Below, one piece after another: positions 26,717 through 35,326 of a DNA stretch of 64,000 nt (positions within the stretch are counted from its first letter, which is position 1; the number at the start of each line of letters is the position of its first letter). The translations under genes were made by a program, and so were the position numbers. The stretch covers positions 1 to 64,000 of the forward strand of contig JAGCCU010000047.1 of the NCBI GenBank assembly GCA_017651515.1, given 5' to 3'. Source of the stretch: Muribaculaceae bacterium (GTDB lineage: Bacteria; Bacteroidota; Bacteroidia; Bacteroidales; Muribaculaceae). The notes beneath the pieces are model-generated. The model had not been told where the DNA came from and made no database searches. It saw only the letters and a list, made by a program, of their open reading frames with translations.

Positions 26717-29146
26717 ATGATGAGAAAGTTTCTAATTGCATTAGCTGGATTAATGCTACCTGCCACACTGCTTGCCAGTGAGGCAAACCTGAAGATGCCT
26801 GAGGGCTTCGCTTCAGACTCCAAAACGAGCATTCTCTACTGGGGATTCCTTGTAGTCGTGCTAGGTATGCTTTTCGGATATTGGCAGTTTACCAAAGTCC
26901 GCAAACTGCGTGCACACACCTCAATGCTTGAGATTGGTGACGTGATTTTCAAGACCTGCTCCACCTATCTCAAACAACAAGGCAAGTTCCTCGGCATTTT
27001 GTTCGTTTTCATTGGCATTGTCATAGCTCTCTACTTTGGAGTACTGACCCGGCCAGAAGATCCAAACAGCTTTATGGCCGTACACCCAGTAGGCTCAGTT
27101 TTACTCATCCTGGCTTGGACAATCATTGGCATTCTTGGCTCGTATGCAGTAGCTTGGTTTGGTGTTCGCATGAACACATTAGCTAACTCCCGCATGGCAT
27201 TCGCTTCACTTCGCCGTCGTCCACTTGACCTGCTGAACATTCCACTGTCTGCCGGCATGAGCATCGGCGTGTTGCTTATCTGTGTTGAGTTGGTGCTTAT
27301 GCTTGTCATCTTGCTATTCATGCCAGGTGAATTGGCTGGCAGCTGCTTCATTGGCTTTGCCATTGGTGAGTCGCTTGGTGCAAGTGCCCTACGTATCGCC
27401 GGTGGTATCTTCACCAAGATTGCTGATATAGGCAGCGACTTAATGAAGGTGGTGTTTAAGATTGGCGAAGATGACCCACGAAATCCCGGTGTTATTGCCG
27501 ACTGTACTGGCGACAACGCAGGTGATTCGATTGGCCCGACTGCCGACGGTTTCGAGACCTATGGAGTAACAGGTGTGGCTCTAGTGTCGTTCATCTTGCT
27601 TGCTGTTGATCCCAGCTATCAAATCCAACTCCTTGTGTGGATTTTCGTGATGCGTATTCTAGGTGTCGTGACATCAGTTCTCTCCTATTATATTAATAAT
27701 GCACTGTCAAAAGCCAAGTATAACAAGGCCGATGACATTAACTTCGAGAAACCTCTCACCAGCTTGGTGTGGATCACTTCTTTATTCTCGATTGTTGCAA
27801 CATTCCTCGCAAGCTATTTCCTGTTGCATGACCTAGGCAATAACTGGTGGATTGGACTGGCTACAATTATTTCTTGCGGTACCCTGGGCGCAGCACTTAT
27901 TCCCGAAGTTACCAAGTTGTTTACCTCACCAACTTCGACACATGTAGGAGAAGTAGTTGAAACTTCGCGTCAAGGTGGTGCATCACTCAACATCTTATCA
28001 GGACTAGTAGCAGGTAACTTCGGCAGCTTCTGGACAGGAATGGTATTCTTCCTGCTTATGTTCATTGCCTATTTAGCTTCGGCGCAATTCGGCATGGAAG
28101 GCCTGCTGGGCACATACTTCTCAATATTCGCATTCGGCCTTGTGGCATTTGGTATGCTTGGTATGGGACCTGTAACAATTGCCGTTGACAGTTATGGCCC
28201 TGTAACAGACAATGCTCAATCAGTTTATGAACTCTCACTTATTGAAGACGATATCGATAAGGCTAAGACTGACATTGAGAATGACTTTGGCTTTACACCC
28301 GACTTTGAGAAGGCCAAATACTATCTTGAAGCAAACGATGGTGCAGGCAACACATTCAAGGCTACTGCTAAACCTGTGCTTATCGGCACTGCTGTGGCTG
28401 GTGCCACTACCATGATTTTCTCGCTCATCCTAATGATTCAGCAGACTTTAGGCATTGACCCGGCTAGTATCCTCAACTTGCTCAACCCATACTCCATCCT
28501 TGGCTTTATCCTTGGTGGTTGTGTAGTGTTCTGGTTCACTGGTTCTTCTATGCAAGCTGTTACCACAGGAGCCAACCGTGCCGTAGATTTCATCAAGAAC
28601 AACATCAAGCTTGATGAGAATGCTCCCAAAAAGGCTGACATCAGCAAGAGTCAGGAAGTGGTGCGCATCTGTACAGAATATGCCCAGAAGGGTATGATCA
28701 ACATCTTCATCGCAATCTTCTGCTTCGCTCTGGGATTTGCTTGTTTGTCATCGCCAGGAAGCATAGGTGGTGAAGATGCAGTTTGTCTCTTTGTCAGCTA
28801 TCTGATAGCGATTGCCGTATTTGGTCTCTTCCAGGCTGTATTTATGGCTAATGCCGGCGGAGCATGGGACAATGCAAAAAAGGTTGTTGAGGTTGACCTC
28901 AAGGCGAAGGGTACTGAGCTGCACGATGCCAGCGTGGTTGGCGACACCGTAGGTGACCCCTTCAAAGATACAAGTTCGGTGGCACTTAATCCAATCATCA
29001 AGTTCACCACTTTGTTCGGTGTTTTGGCAATGGAAATCGCCATCAGCGAGAACTTCCGCGAACTTGCACCATACTTTGGTATCCTCTTTGTACTCGCAGC
29101 TATTTACTTCGTATATCGCTCATTCTATAAAATGAAATCGAAGTAA
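26717..29146 (+). CDS. hppA: Membrane-bound ion-pumping pyrophosphatase, divergent type
   Basis: An 809-aa integral membrane enzyme that couples hydrolysis of pyrophosphate to export of H+ or Na+. About 16 hydrophobic segments follow an N-terminal hydrophobic signal-like stretch. Substrate-binding features are kept: EDDPRNP (251-257), the DxxxDxxxD set D262/D266/D270, DNA after DSYGPVT (491-500), and GDTVGDPFKDT near the end. Several flanking residues differ from canonical enzymes: SIGPTADGFETYG replaces CAGMAADLFETY, and SSVALN replaces SGPSLN. GNTFKAT (544-550) has lysine K548 at the position where K+-dependent enzymes have alanine. This suggests a K+-independent, divergent H+-pump clade rather than the K+-dependent Na+ or Na+/H+ pumps. 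Ion specificity is inferred. Confidence 0.93.
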   Translation: MMRKFLIALAGLMLPATLLASEANLKMPEGFASDSKTSILYWGFLVVVLGMLFGYWQFTKVRKLRAHTSMLEIGDVIFKTCSTYLKQQGKFLGILFVFIGIVIALYFGVLTRPEDPNSFMAVHPVGSVLLILAWTIIGILGSYAVAWFGVRMNTLANSRMAFASLRRRPLDLLNIPLSAGMSIGVLLICVELVLMLVILLFMPGELAGSCFIGFAIGESLGASALRIAGGIFTKIADIGSDLMKVVFKIGEDDPRNPGVIADCTGDNAGDSIGPTADGFETYGVTGVALVSFILLAVDPSYQIQLLVWIFVMRILGVVTSVLSYYINNALSKAKYNKADDINFEKPLTSLVWITSLFSIVATFLASYFLLHDLGNNWWIGLATIISCGTLGAALIPEVTKLFTSPTSTHVGEVVETSRQGGASLNILSGLVAGNFGSFWTGMVFFLLMFIAYLASAQFGMEGLLGTYFSIFAFGLVAFGMLGMGPVTIAVDSYGPVTDNAQSVYELSLIEDDIDKAKTDIENDFGFTPDFEKAKYYLEANDGAGNTFKATAKPVLIGTAVAGATTMIFSLILMIQQTLGIDPASILNLLNPYSILGFILGGCVVFWFTGSSMQAVTTGANRAVDFIKNNIKLDENAPKKADISKSQEVVRICTEYAQKGMINIFIAIFCFALGFACLSSPGSIGGEDAVCLFVSYLIAIAVFGLFQAVFMANAGGAWDNAKKVVEVDLKAKGTELHDASVVGDTVGDPFKDTSSVALNPIIKFTTLFGVLAMEIAISENFRELAPYFGILFVLAAIYFVYRSFYKMKSK

Positions 29147-29172
29147 GAATATAGTTTAGCATATAACAAAAC

Positions 29173-29206
29173 TCAGGGAGATTTCCACCACTGGAAACCT
29201 CCCTGA
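29173..29206. terminator. Bidirectional terminator between hppA and the GH16 gene
   Basis: TCAGGGAG-A-TTTCCA (29173-29187) pairs with TGGAAA-C-CTCCCTGA (29192-29206), a 14-bp stem with one internal mismatch. The minus strand continues into GTTTTGTT; the plus-strand T-tract is weak. Confidence 0.72.
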
Positions 29207-29306
29207 ACTATTCTTAAAGGCCATTAATTTCTATCAGTTGTACAATCTACAAGCGCTCATAGAAAAGTGCAACTATGGAACAATCATGCGGCATCTTTGC
29301 ATTTCT

Positions 29307-30434
29307 TTACTTTTGGTATACTCGAACGTATTCGATTGCCATGGTGACGGGCAATGCAGAATCATCGACCCCATACATGCCGCCCCAGTCACCGCCCCAT
29401 GCGAGATTGAGAATGATATAGAATGGTCGGTCGAAAGGCCAAGTGTCAACTCCTTTACCATCGTTATGGTATGTGAATAGTTCTTGATGGTCTATGTAGA
29501 AGGTCATGTATTCTTCGGTCCATTCCATGGAATAAATGTGAAATGCCGATTCAGCGGTATTCACTTTTCGAGCACGATGTTCGATGGCTGTGCCGCCGTT
29601 GTTGTACCGCTTACAATGAATGGTGCTCGAAACCTCATTAGGGACAGCGCCCACTTCTTCCATTATATCAATTTCTCCGCAATTTGGCCATGGATTGGAA
29701 GTAAAGTCATTGTTGGCAGGCATCATCCAGAAAGCCGGCCACGTGCCCTTACTTTTTGGCAGCTTGATTTTAGCCTCAAAGTAGCCATACTGCCATCCTG
29801 TATTCTCTTGAGCATATACACGTCCAGAATATACATTGTTGCCTTCCTGGAAGGCTGTAATAAGAAGTTTGCCATCGTTTAACTCAGTCACCCGTCTGCC
29901 GTTGTATTCACCGTTGACATAGGCTTGTATCTCATTGTTCACTTGTCCACGAGGCCACACTTCGTGAGTCCAATCTTCATCGTTGAGTCGTGTGCCTTTA
30001 TTAAATTCATCATGCCAAACAAGGCTATAGCCCTGAAGAAAACATTGCAACGAGTCGGTTAGTTGAGAATCCTCATTAGGAGCCTGCTCAACACTTAATA
30101 CACGCTTAAGATTACCAGATGTGATAGTCACATGTCCACTACGGACAGAATTATAGGCGTTGGCAGTAACCTCAACCATTATATAGGCTGATAATTGTTT
30201 AGAATGAGAAGGCGTAACCGTTACCCATGATACGTCTGTCTCAGCAGTCCATTCTGTTGGGGCTGTCACTTTAATCTGTCTTTGTCCTGAAGACTTGGAA
30301 AAATGCATTTCTGAGACCGTCACATCTATGCCAGACGGAGTGTCATTGTTATCTCCATCACATGATGCAAAGAGTAAGCAGCTCAGGCACATCATTGCTG
30401 TTAAAAATCCAATAAATAAAATTGTACGAAACAA
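29307..30434 (-). CDS. GH16 beta-glucanase lipoprotein with BACON domain
   Basis: A 375-aa lipoprotein. A hydrophobic signal ends in lipobox LFASC (Cys25), so the enzyme is membrane-anchored, likely at the cell surface. A BACON domain at about 35-120 (KVTAPTEWTAETDVSWVTVTP) is a Bacteroidota module thought to hold enzymes away from the surface or bind glycan. The glycoside hydrolase family 16 domain fills about 130-375. Its active site GEIDIMEE (around 248-256) has the beta-bulge spacing of laminarinases, with two catalytic glutamates. Beta-1,3 or mixed-linkage glucan is the likely substrate. The start must be TTG at 30434: no ATG precedes the signal peptide, and the first in-frame ATG lies inside it. 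Downstream of luxS and a small lipoprotein gene. Confidence 0.88.
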   Translation of the reverse strand: MFRTILFIGFLTAMMCLSCLLFASCDGDNNDTPSGIDVTVSEMHFSKSSGQRQIKVTAPTEWTAETDVSWVTVTPSHSKQLSAYIMVEVTANAYNSVRSGHVTITSGNLKRVLSVEQAPNEDSQLTDSLQCFLQGYSLVWHDEFNKGTRLNDEDWTHEVWPRGQVNNEIQAYVNGEYNGRRVTELNDGKLLITAFQEGNNVYSGRVYAQENTGWQYGYFEAKIKLPKSKGTWPAFWMMPANNDFTSNPWPNCGEIDIMEEVGAVPNEVSSTIHCKRYNNGGTAIEHRARKVNTAESAFHIYSMEWTEEYMTFYIDHQELFTYHNDGKGVDTWPFDRPFYIILNLAWGGDWGGMYGVDDSALPVTMAIEYVRVYQK

Positions 30435-30452
30435 AATATACTGAAGCTGTTA

Positions 30453-30989
30453 TTAATTAATTATATTATAGTTTTTAAAAACTGTTCGTTGCATAACCGA
30501 AGCATCATCATAGCCATAAATGCCATGACCAGCCACCGAAGCATCCACCACCATTAGGGTGTCATCGATTGCCACGACACGCATTGTATAACTTGTCGAC
30601 AATGATTTCATGGAAATGTTACGATCAGAAACAGTATAAGTATAGTCGGAATGAACTGCTGGATTACCAACTGAACCCATATAAGCCCTGCCATTATCAT
30701 CGAAGACGAAATAATTCTGTTCATAGAAACTGATTTCTCCTCGTTTGCCGGCCTTGTTTTTATCATAGTAGAATGCATAGTTACGTTTCCAAGCTGTGGC
30801 CTTCAAACGTTGTAACAACTCATCGGAAGTGAATTGTGTAGTAGCAGGATGGCGTTTCCCGTTTTCAAGAAACACATATCCATCAGTATCATAAAACAGT
30901 TCTACTGGTTCAATATCGTCGCCACACGATGTTGAAAATGCAAGAACTATAAAAACAAACAGAAAATAATTACACCATTTCTTCATCAT
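30453..30989 (-). CDS. Small lipoprotein of unknown function
   Basis: A 178-aa protein that I cannot place in a family. The signal peptide ends in FSTSC (Cys22), a clear lipobox, followed by Gly-Asp-Asp, a context compatible with surface or outer membrane location. The rest has the look of a small beta-barrel or lipocalin-like sheet (WKRNYAFYYDK, YFVFDDNGRAYMGS, DYTYTVSDRNISM), a pattern common in Bacteroidales lipoproteins of about this length. The gene overlaps the 3' end of luxS by 20 bases, so it is translated from the luxS mRNA, and it is followed after 18 bases by the GH16 gene. Confidence 0.75.
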   Translation of the reverse strand: MMKKWCNYFLFVFIVLAFSTSCGDDIEPVELFYDTDGYVFLENGKRHPATTQFTSDELLQRLKATAWKRNYAFYYDKNKAGKRGEISFYEQNYFVFDDNGRAYMGSVGNPAVHSDYTYTVSDRNISMKSLSTSYTMRVVAIDDTLMVVDASVAGHGIYGYDDASVMQRTVFKNYNIIN

Positions 30990-31467
30990 TTGGGTAATTT
31001 AGATTTTCTTCCTTTAGATTGTTAAGTATTTCAACAAGATACTTGCGGGCTTCCCACTTAGCCATAGGCAGGTTGTTAAGCATATAGTTACCGCAATCAT
31101 GGCTGTTGGCACCAGGGATTTCTCCTTCGAAATTCACTATGAATTCAAATGTTTCCTTAACGAGTGGTGCTATGTCCAGCGAAGTAAGATCACCCTTGAC
31201 AAGCAAGTAATTACCCGTGCAACAACCCATTGGTCCCCAATACACTATTTTATCGCCCCACACAGGATGATTACGCAAAAAAGTAGCAGCCAAATGCTCA
31301 ATGGTGTGAAGAGCACTCTGGCTCACCGCCGGCTCCCTATTTGGAAGCTTCATGCGAATATCAAAAGTAGTTACCACTGCCCCACTGTCAAGGAAATCTT
31401 TGCGTGAGACATAAATGCCACGTTGTAAGCGTGTGTGGTCAATCTGAAAACTGGCAATCTTTTCCAT
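30970..31467 (-). CDS. luxS: S-ribosylhomocysteine lyase (AI-2 synthase)
   Basis: A 165-aa iron-dependent enzyme that splits S-ribosylhomocysteine into homocysteine and DPD, the precursor of autoinducer-2. Metal ligands are H54 and H58 in HTIEHL (54-59) and C125 in SHDCGNY; E57 is the general base and C83 in GCCTGN the second catalytic residue. Length is normal. It lies 17 bases after mtnN, whose product makes its substrate, so the pair forms a complete route for recycling S-adenosylhomocysteine. The following lipoprotein gene overlaps its end. Confidence 0.97.
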   Translation of the reverse strand: MEKIASFQIDHTRLQRGIYVSRKDFLDSGAVVTTFDIRMKLPNREPAVSQSALHTIEHLAATFLRNHPVWGDKIVYWGPMGCCTGNYLLVKGDLTSLDIAPLVKETFEFIVNFEGEIPGANSHDCGNYMLNNLPMAKWEARKYLVEILNNLKEENLNYPNDEEMV

Positions 31468-31484
31468 TATATAATATAGAGTAA

Positions 31485-32165
31485 TTATTGAATTTTACTG
31501 ATGATTTCTTTTACCACCTCAAAGGTGTGTTGAGGTGCATCGGTCCAAAAATCGTTATACTGGGCCGTATTGTCATGTGAAGCTCCAGGTGAATCACTAA
31601 TTACACGAATACTTATGAAAGGTACGTGATAAATGTAAGAAACCTGAGCTATTGCCCCAGACTCCATGTCAACAGCCAGTGCATCGGAGAAATTCTGCTT
31701 GATAGACTGCAACGCTTCGGAAGTATCAATAAATTGGTCTCCAGACACAATCAGTCCTCGCTTGATTACAGGCGACTGCGGTAGAATATCAAGGATATAT
31801 GCTGGCGCCTCATAATACAATGGCAAACCCTGCACTGCACCTAAAACGCTCTCTGGTCCACACCATACATCATGATAAGCGACACGGCTACCCACAACAA
31901 TGTCCATCACGCTGACCTGTGAATCTGCACCTCCAGCAACACCGGAATTAATGATTAGTTCAGGTGAATAGTGATTAATCATCGTAACTGTGCCAATAGC
32001 AGCATTCACTTTTCCTATGCCACATTGCATTACAACTATCTCATGATGCCCCATGCGACCAACACAAAACGAAAGGTGCCCGATACATTCCTCTGTTCTG
32101 TCGGCAAGAAGAGGAACAAGTAAGTCCATCTCCTTGCGCATAGCCGCTATTATACCTATTTTCAT
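31485..32165 (-). CDS. mtnN: 5'-methylthioadenosine/S-adenosylhomocysteine nucleosidase
   Basis: A 226-aa nucleosidase (Pfs) that removes adenine from S-adenosylhomocysteine and methylthioadenosine. MKIGIIAAMRKEMDLLVPLL at the start carries the conserved Glu. VDMESGAIAQVSY holds the ribose-contacting Met and Glu, and RVISDSPG holds the catalytic aspartate. The product S-ribosylhomocysteine is used by LuxS, encoded next. First gene of the mtnN-luxS-lipoprotein-GH16 cluster, with a -7 element about 25 bases upstream. Confidence 0.96.
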   Translation of the reverse strand: MKIGIIAAMRKEMDLLVPLLADRTEECIGHLSFCVGRMGHHEIVVMQCGIGKVNAAIGTVTMINHYSPELIINSGVAGGADSQVSVMDIVVGSRVAYHDVWCGPESVLGAVQGLPLYYEAPAYILDILPQSPVIKRGLIVSGDQFIDTSEALQSIKQNFSDALAVDMESGAIAQVSYIYHVPFISIRVISDSPGASHDNTAQYNDFWTDAPQHTFEVVKEIISKIQ

Positions 32166-32186
32166 ATCGATTTACTTTATATGTGG

Positions 32187-32194
32187 CAAATGTA
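32187..32194 (-). promoter_or_regulatory. Probable -7 promoter element of mtnN-luxS
   Basis: TACATTTG on the minus strand, 21 bases before the mtnN ATG. No TTG is found 19-20 bases further up. Confidence 0.45.
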
Positions 32195-32286
32195 CGAAAA
32201 AATTTGCATTCCCCGCACACTTGGAGTGATTTTAGATAAATTAGGCTGCGTTTCGGAAATAATAATGAAAAAGCAAGTTTTTCATT

Positions 32287-32316
32287 TTGTATTTCTCTCA
32301 ACTTGCACTAATTTTG
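32287..32316 (+). promoter_or_regulatory. Promoter of the B3/B4-domain gene
   Basis: TTG (32287-32289), 19-base spacer, TAATTTTG (32309-32316). It ends 17 bases before the ATG at 32334, which decides the start codon: longer readings of the frame would begin upstream of the promoter. Confidence 0.75.
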
Positions 32317-32333
32317 CGTTCAATTTTGAGAAT

Positions 32334-33002
32334 ATGATAGGCATTCAAATAGATCCACGAATAATCCAAACTTGTCCCGACATTGCCATAGGCATGGTAA
32401 ATGCATCGGTAGTGAATTCCCACACAAGCGATAATTTATGGGCAGAAATTGAACGAGAAGCCGAAGCCATAAAAATGGAATATGAACTTCTAGCAATCAA
32501 TCAACGTCCAGCTATAGCTGCAACACGCCGTCTTTATAAAGCATTAGGTAAAGACCCAGGTCGATACCGGGTTGCAAGTGAACAACTGTGCCGCCGAATC
32601 ATCAAAGGCTTGGGGCTATATCGTTTAACTACTCTTATTGATGTCGTGAATCTTGTGTCAATAAAGAGCGGATATGCCATAAGCGGCTTGGATGCCGACA
32701 AGATTGTTGGTGACACACTAACCATGGGTGTAGGAAAGGCTGGCGAAATGTATAATGGCATTGGACGTGGCCAACTAAACATTGAAGGCTTGCCTGTGTA
32801 TCGTGATGCAATTGGTGGAGTAGCTACTCCTACCAGCGATGAAGAGCGTACAAAGTTCACCCTTGACACTAATCATGTGCAGATCAACATCAATGCGTTT
32901 GGACCTGAAATGCCAATAGAAGATGCCGTGAATTGGATGGCTCTATTGCTTGAGAAATATGCTTATGGGACATCAATACAGACTCATGTTTTCAGGCCCT
33001 AA
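32334..33002 (+). CDS. Stand-alone B3/B4 (tRNA-editing-like) domain protein
   Basis: A 222-aa protein consisting of the B3/B4 domain, which in phenylalanyl-tRNA synthetase beta subunits contains the editing site that removes tyrosine from mischarged tRNA-Phe. Recognisable parts are AIAATRRLYKALGKDPGRYR (basic helix), LVSIKSGYAISGLD and the acidic, glycine-rich GRGQLNIEGLPVYRD strand. Free-standing versions of this domain are widespread and are presumed to act on aminoacyl-tRNAs or similar molecules; the substrate is not established. The gene precedes a Sua5/YrdC gene after 24 bases, which makes a tRNA-related role more likely. Confidence 0.87.
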   Translation: MIGIQIDPRIIQTCPDIAIGMVNASVVNSHTSDNLWAEIEREAEAIKMEYELLAINQRPAIAATRRLYKALGKDPGRYRVASEQLCRRIIKGLGLYRLTTLIDVVNLVSIKSGYAISGLDADKIVGDTLTMGVGKAGEMYNGIGRGQLNIEGLPVYRDAIGGVATPTSDEERTKFTLDTNHVQININAFGPEMPIEDAVNWMALLLEKYAYGTSIQTHVFRP

Positions 33003-33026
33003 AACTTAAAACAAATAACTGACTAT

Positions 33027-33629
33027 ATGAAAATATTAGAAATCATACCGAACAATATTAATCAACGACTTATCGATCAGGCCGTAGAATGTCTTGACAA
33101 TGGCGGTATTATAGCCTATCCTACCGACACCGTATATGCACTTGGATGCGATGCAATGAACAATCAGGCAATTGAACGCATCTGCAGCATAAAGGAGATG
33201 AAATCGGCTAAGACCAACCTGTCAATCATCTGTGCCGATATCAGCGAAGTGGCACAATATGCAAAGTTCAATAATCAGCAATTTAAATTAATGAAGATTA
33301 ACCTTCCAGGTCCGTTCACCTTTATATTTCCAGCATTATCAAAGTTACCTAAGGCATTCAAAGGCCGACGCACTGTTGGTATCCGTATCCCCGACAACAA
33401 GATTACCCTTGCTATAGTAGAATCATTAGGACGGCCAATTCTGACAACTTCGGTACAAGGAGAAGATGAAGACTATCGTTGCGAGCCGAGCCTAATAGCC
33501 GAGACCTATGCCTCACAGGTAGACATCGTTATCGATGGAGGGCGTGGTGGATTAATTCCGAGTACTGTAGTAGATTGTACAGGCAGCGAGCCTGAAGTCA
33601 CTCGACAGGGAAAAGGCATACTTGCCTAA
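33027..33629 (+). CDS. tsaC: L-threonylcarbamoyladenylate synthase (Sua5/YrdC)
   Basis: A 200-aa YrdC-fold enzyme that makes threonylcarbamoyl-AMP from threonine, bicarbonate and ATP, the first step of t6A37 modification of tRNAs reading ANN codons. The N-terminal GGIIAYPTDTVYALGCDA and KEMKS segment forms the nucleotide site; FPALSKLPKAFKGRRTVGIRIP and STVVDCTG are further conserved strands. It lacks the Sua5 C-terminal domain, so it is of the short TsaC/YrdC type. Likely co-transcribed with the B3/B4 gene and ended by a hairpin at 33652-33683. Confidence 0.93.
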   Translation: MKILEIIPNNINQRLIDQAVECLDNGGIIAYPTDTVYALGCDAMNNQAIERICSIKEMKSAKTNLSIICADISEVAQYAKFNNQQFKLMKINLPGPFTFIFPALSKLPKAFKGRRTVGIRIPDNKITLAIVESLGRPILTTSVQGEDEDYRCEPSLIAETYASQVDIVIDGGRGGLIPSTVVDCTGSEPEVTRQGKGILA

Positions 33630-33651
33630 ACTTTCAATAGAAACCACACAA

Positions 33652-33683
33652 AATATGCCGCAACCAATTGGCTGCGGCATATT
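33652..33683. terminator. Terminator hairpin between tsaC and tonB
   Basis: AATATGCCGCA (33652-33662) pairs perfectly with TGCGGCATATT (33673-33683); the loop can extend the stem through CCAATTGG. It lies between convergent genes; T-tracts on both sides are short. Confidence 0.7.
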
Positions 33684-33712
33684 CTATAATGTTCTATAAA
33701 AGAACTGAGGAA

Positions 33713-34579
33713 TTAGTTGGTTCCTTGGAGTTTGAATGTCACTGGCAGAGTGTACCACACACTCACAGGCTGACCATTCTGACGTCCTGGAACGAAGTTG
33801 GGCAGTGATTTGCACACGCGTACAGCTTCACGGTCGAGGTCCTTGTCCACCGAACGAACAACCTTCACTTCACCCACTTTACCGGTCTTTGTAACGACGA
33901 ATTGTACGATAACCTTACCTTGCACATTGTTTTCCTGTGCCATAGTGGGATACTGGATGTGAGAGCTCAGATACTTCATCAGAGCAGCCTCACCACCAGG
34001 GAATGTAGGCATCTGTTCCACACTGCGGAACACCTCTTCCTTCTCAACCTTCTTCTCAGGTTCTTTCTTCTCAACGACAACTTCATCACGCAAAGTACGA
34101 GTTACGTTACGGTCTTCAGTACCTTTGTCATTATCCTTCTGACCGAATGCAGTCTGCGTTTCCTTAAGTTCGTCCTGAGTCTTAATCTCATCTTCTGCTT
34201 TCACCTTCTCGTCTTCAACGATACGGAGCTCAGTCACCTTCACAGTGTTCAGCACTTCCTCAGGCAGCACCTCAGGTTTGGGTTGCTCTAGGCGTTCTTG
34301 CTGTTCCTCTTCAGGTTCTTCGTTTTCGCCCATATCGATGAGCACTTCATCCTGCTGAGCCTCTTCGGCCAATCGACGTTCAGCCAAATACTCATTCACC
34401 TTGGCGATTGAGATAGCAGCAGCGACAGCGAGGATAGCACCAATCAAGGTATAAAGCACAGCTTTATTATGACGCTTGGTTGAAGTAGTTCGCATTTCAT
34501 AAGCACCGAAGTCCTTATTCTTGCCTTCAAACACAAGGTCGCACCATTCACGCGATGAAAGATCTACATCTTTTGGCAT
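33713..34579 (-). CDS. tonB: Energy transducer TonB
   Basis: A 288-aa protein that passes the energy of the ExbB/ExbD ion channel to outer membrane TonB-dependent transporters. A cytoplasmic N-terminal segment precedes one membrane helix at about 41-62. A long periplasmic linker rich in Glu, Pro and Lys (80-190) follows, rather than the Pro-rich linker of E. coli. The TonB C-terminal domain (about 195-285) starts FPGGEAALMKYLSSHIQYP and includes GKVIVQFVVTKTGKV and the SLPNFVPGRQNGQPV loop. Last gene of the exbB-exbD-exbD-tonB unit. Confidence 0.93.
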   Translation of the reverse strand: MPKDVDLSSREWCDLVFEGKNKDFGAYEMRTTSTKRHNKAVLYTLIGAILAVAAAISIAKVNEYLAERRLAEEAQQDEVLIDMGENEEPEEEQQERLEQPKPEVLPEEVLNTVKVTELRIVEDEKVKAEDEIKTQDELKETQTAFGQKDNDKGTEDRNVTRTLRDEVVVEKKEPEKKVEKEEVFRSVEQMPTFPGGEAALMKYLSSHIQYPTMAQENNVQGKVIVQFVVTKTGKVGEVKVVRSVDKDLDREAVRVCKSLPNFVPGRQNGQPVSVWYTLPVTFKLQGTN

Positions 34580-34621
34580 AATCTTAATCCTTTTAATAAG
34601 TTCATAAATCTTTTCACCACA

Positions 34622-35323
34622 TTACTTAGCCACATCCTGACCTTGGAGCAGAATCATCATAGCCGAGTCAACCTGATTGATGCGGTCGATCTGATAACGG
34701 CTGATGCTGTTAATCTGCATCTCATCGAGCACACTCACAACGTGAGCATAACTTGCATTAGGAGTAGCCTTGATAATCACAACAGGGCGCTTGAGCGTAG
34801 AGTCGTTACGAATCTCGCGAGCTTTGACTTGATAAATAGAGTCGTTCTGTTCTTCATTCTTAGAGAACTTCATCTCTTTCCAGTCTTTCTTCAGCTCTTC
34901 AATCTTCTTCACAACATCTTTGTTGCGCTCGCGCAGGATCTCGCGAATGGCAGGTAATGCACCACCAGTCTTATTACCAAACTCAACTTGTTTCATTGGG
35001 TTTGAGGTAGCAAGGTTCTTCAGTTCCTCACCTGTGGGTGGCATACCATCAAAGTAGTAAAGCATACCCTCATCGGGTTTAGAAAGGCCCTTGTCATCAA
35101 GTTTACCATCGATGATGATGGTTACAGCCTCACTTTGCTTTACCTTGTTCTGCTGTTCTTGTTCAACCTTCTCGTTGGTAGGCAATGCAATCTGGAGCGT
35201 CTGGCTCTTGATCATTGTCGTACACAGCATGAAGAAGGTGATCAGAAGCATGTTCATATCCACCATAGGAGTGAAGTCGATACGGGTATCGAACTTTTTC
35301 TGACGACTTTTCGTTTTTGCCAT
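34622..35323 (-). CDS. exbD: ExbD/TolR-family biopolymer transport protein (second copy)
   Basis: A 233-aa single-pass inner membrane protein. The N-terminus DTRIDFTPMVDMNMLLITFF carries the membrane aspartate D22 required for ion flow through ExbB/ExbD. The periplasmic part is longer than in E. coli ExbD (about 140 aa) and contains a charged helical region at about 120-170, as usual for Bacteroidota. The C-terminal NASYAHVVSVLDEMQINSI strand-helix matches the ExbD/TolR domain. A strong Shine-Dalgarno-like AGGAGGA lies 7 bases before its ATG, inside the last codons of the first exbD gene. Confidence 0.92.
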   Translation of the reverse strand: MAKTKSRQKKFDTRIDFTPMVDMNMLLITFFMLCTTMIKSQTLQIALPTNEKVEQEQQNKVKQSEAVTIIIDGKLDDKGLSKPDEGMLYYFDGMPPTGEELKNLATSNPMKQVEFGNKTGGALPAIREILRERNKDVVKKIEELKKDWKEMKFSKNEEQNDSIYQVKAREIRNDSTLKRPVVIIKATPNASYAHVVSVLDEMQINSISRYQIDRINQVDSAMMILLQGQDVAK

Positions 35324-35326
35324 ATC

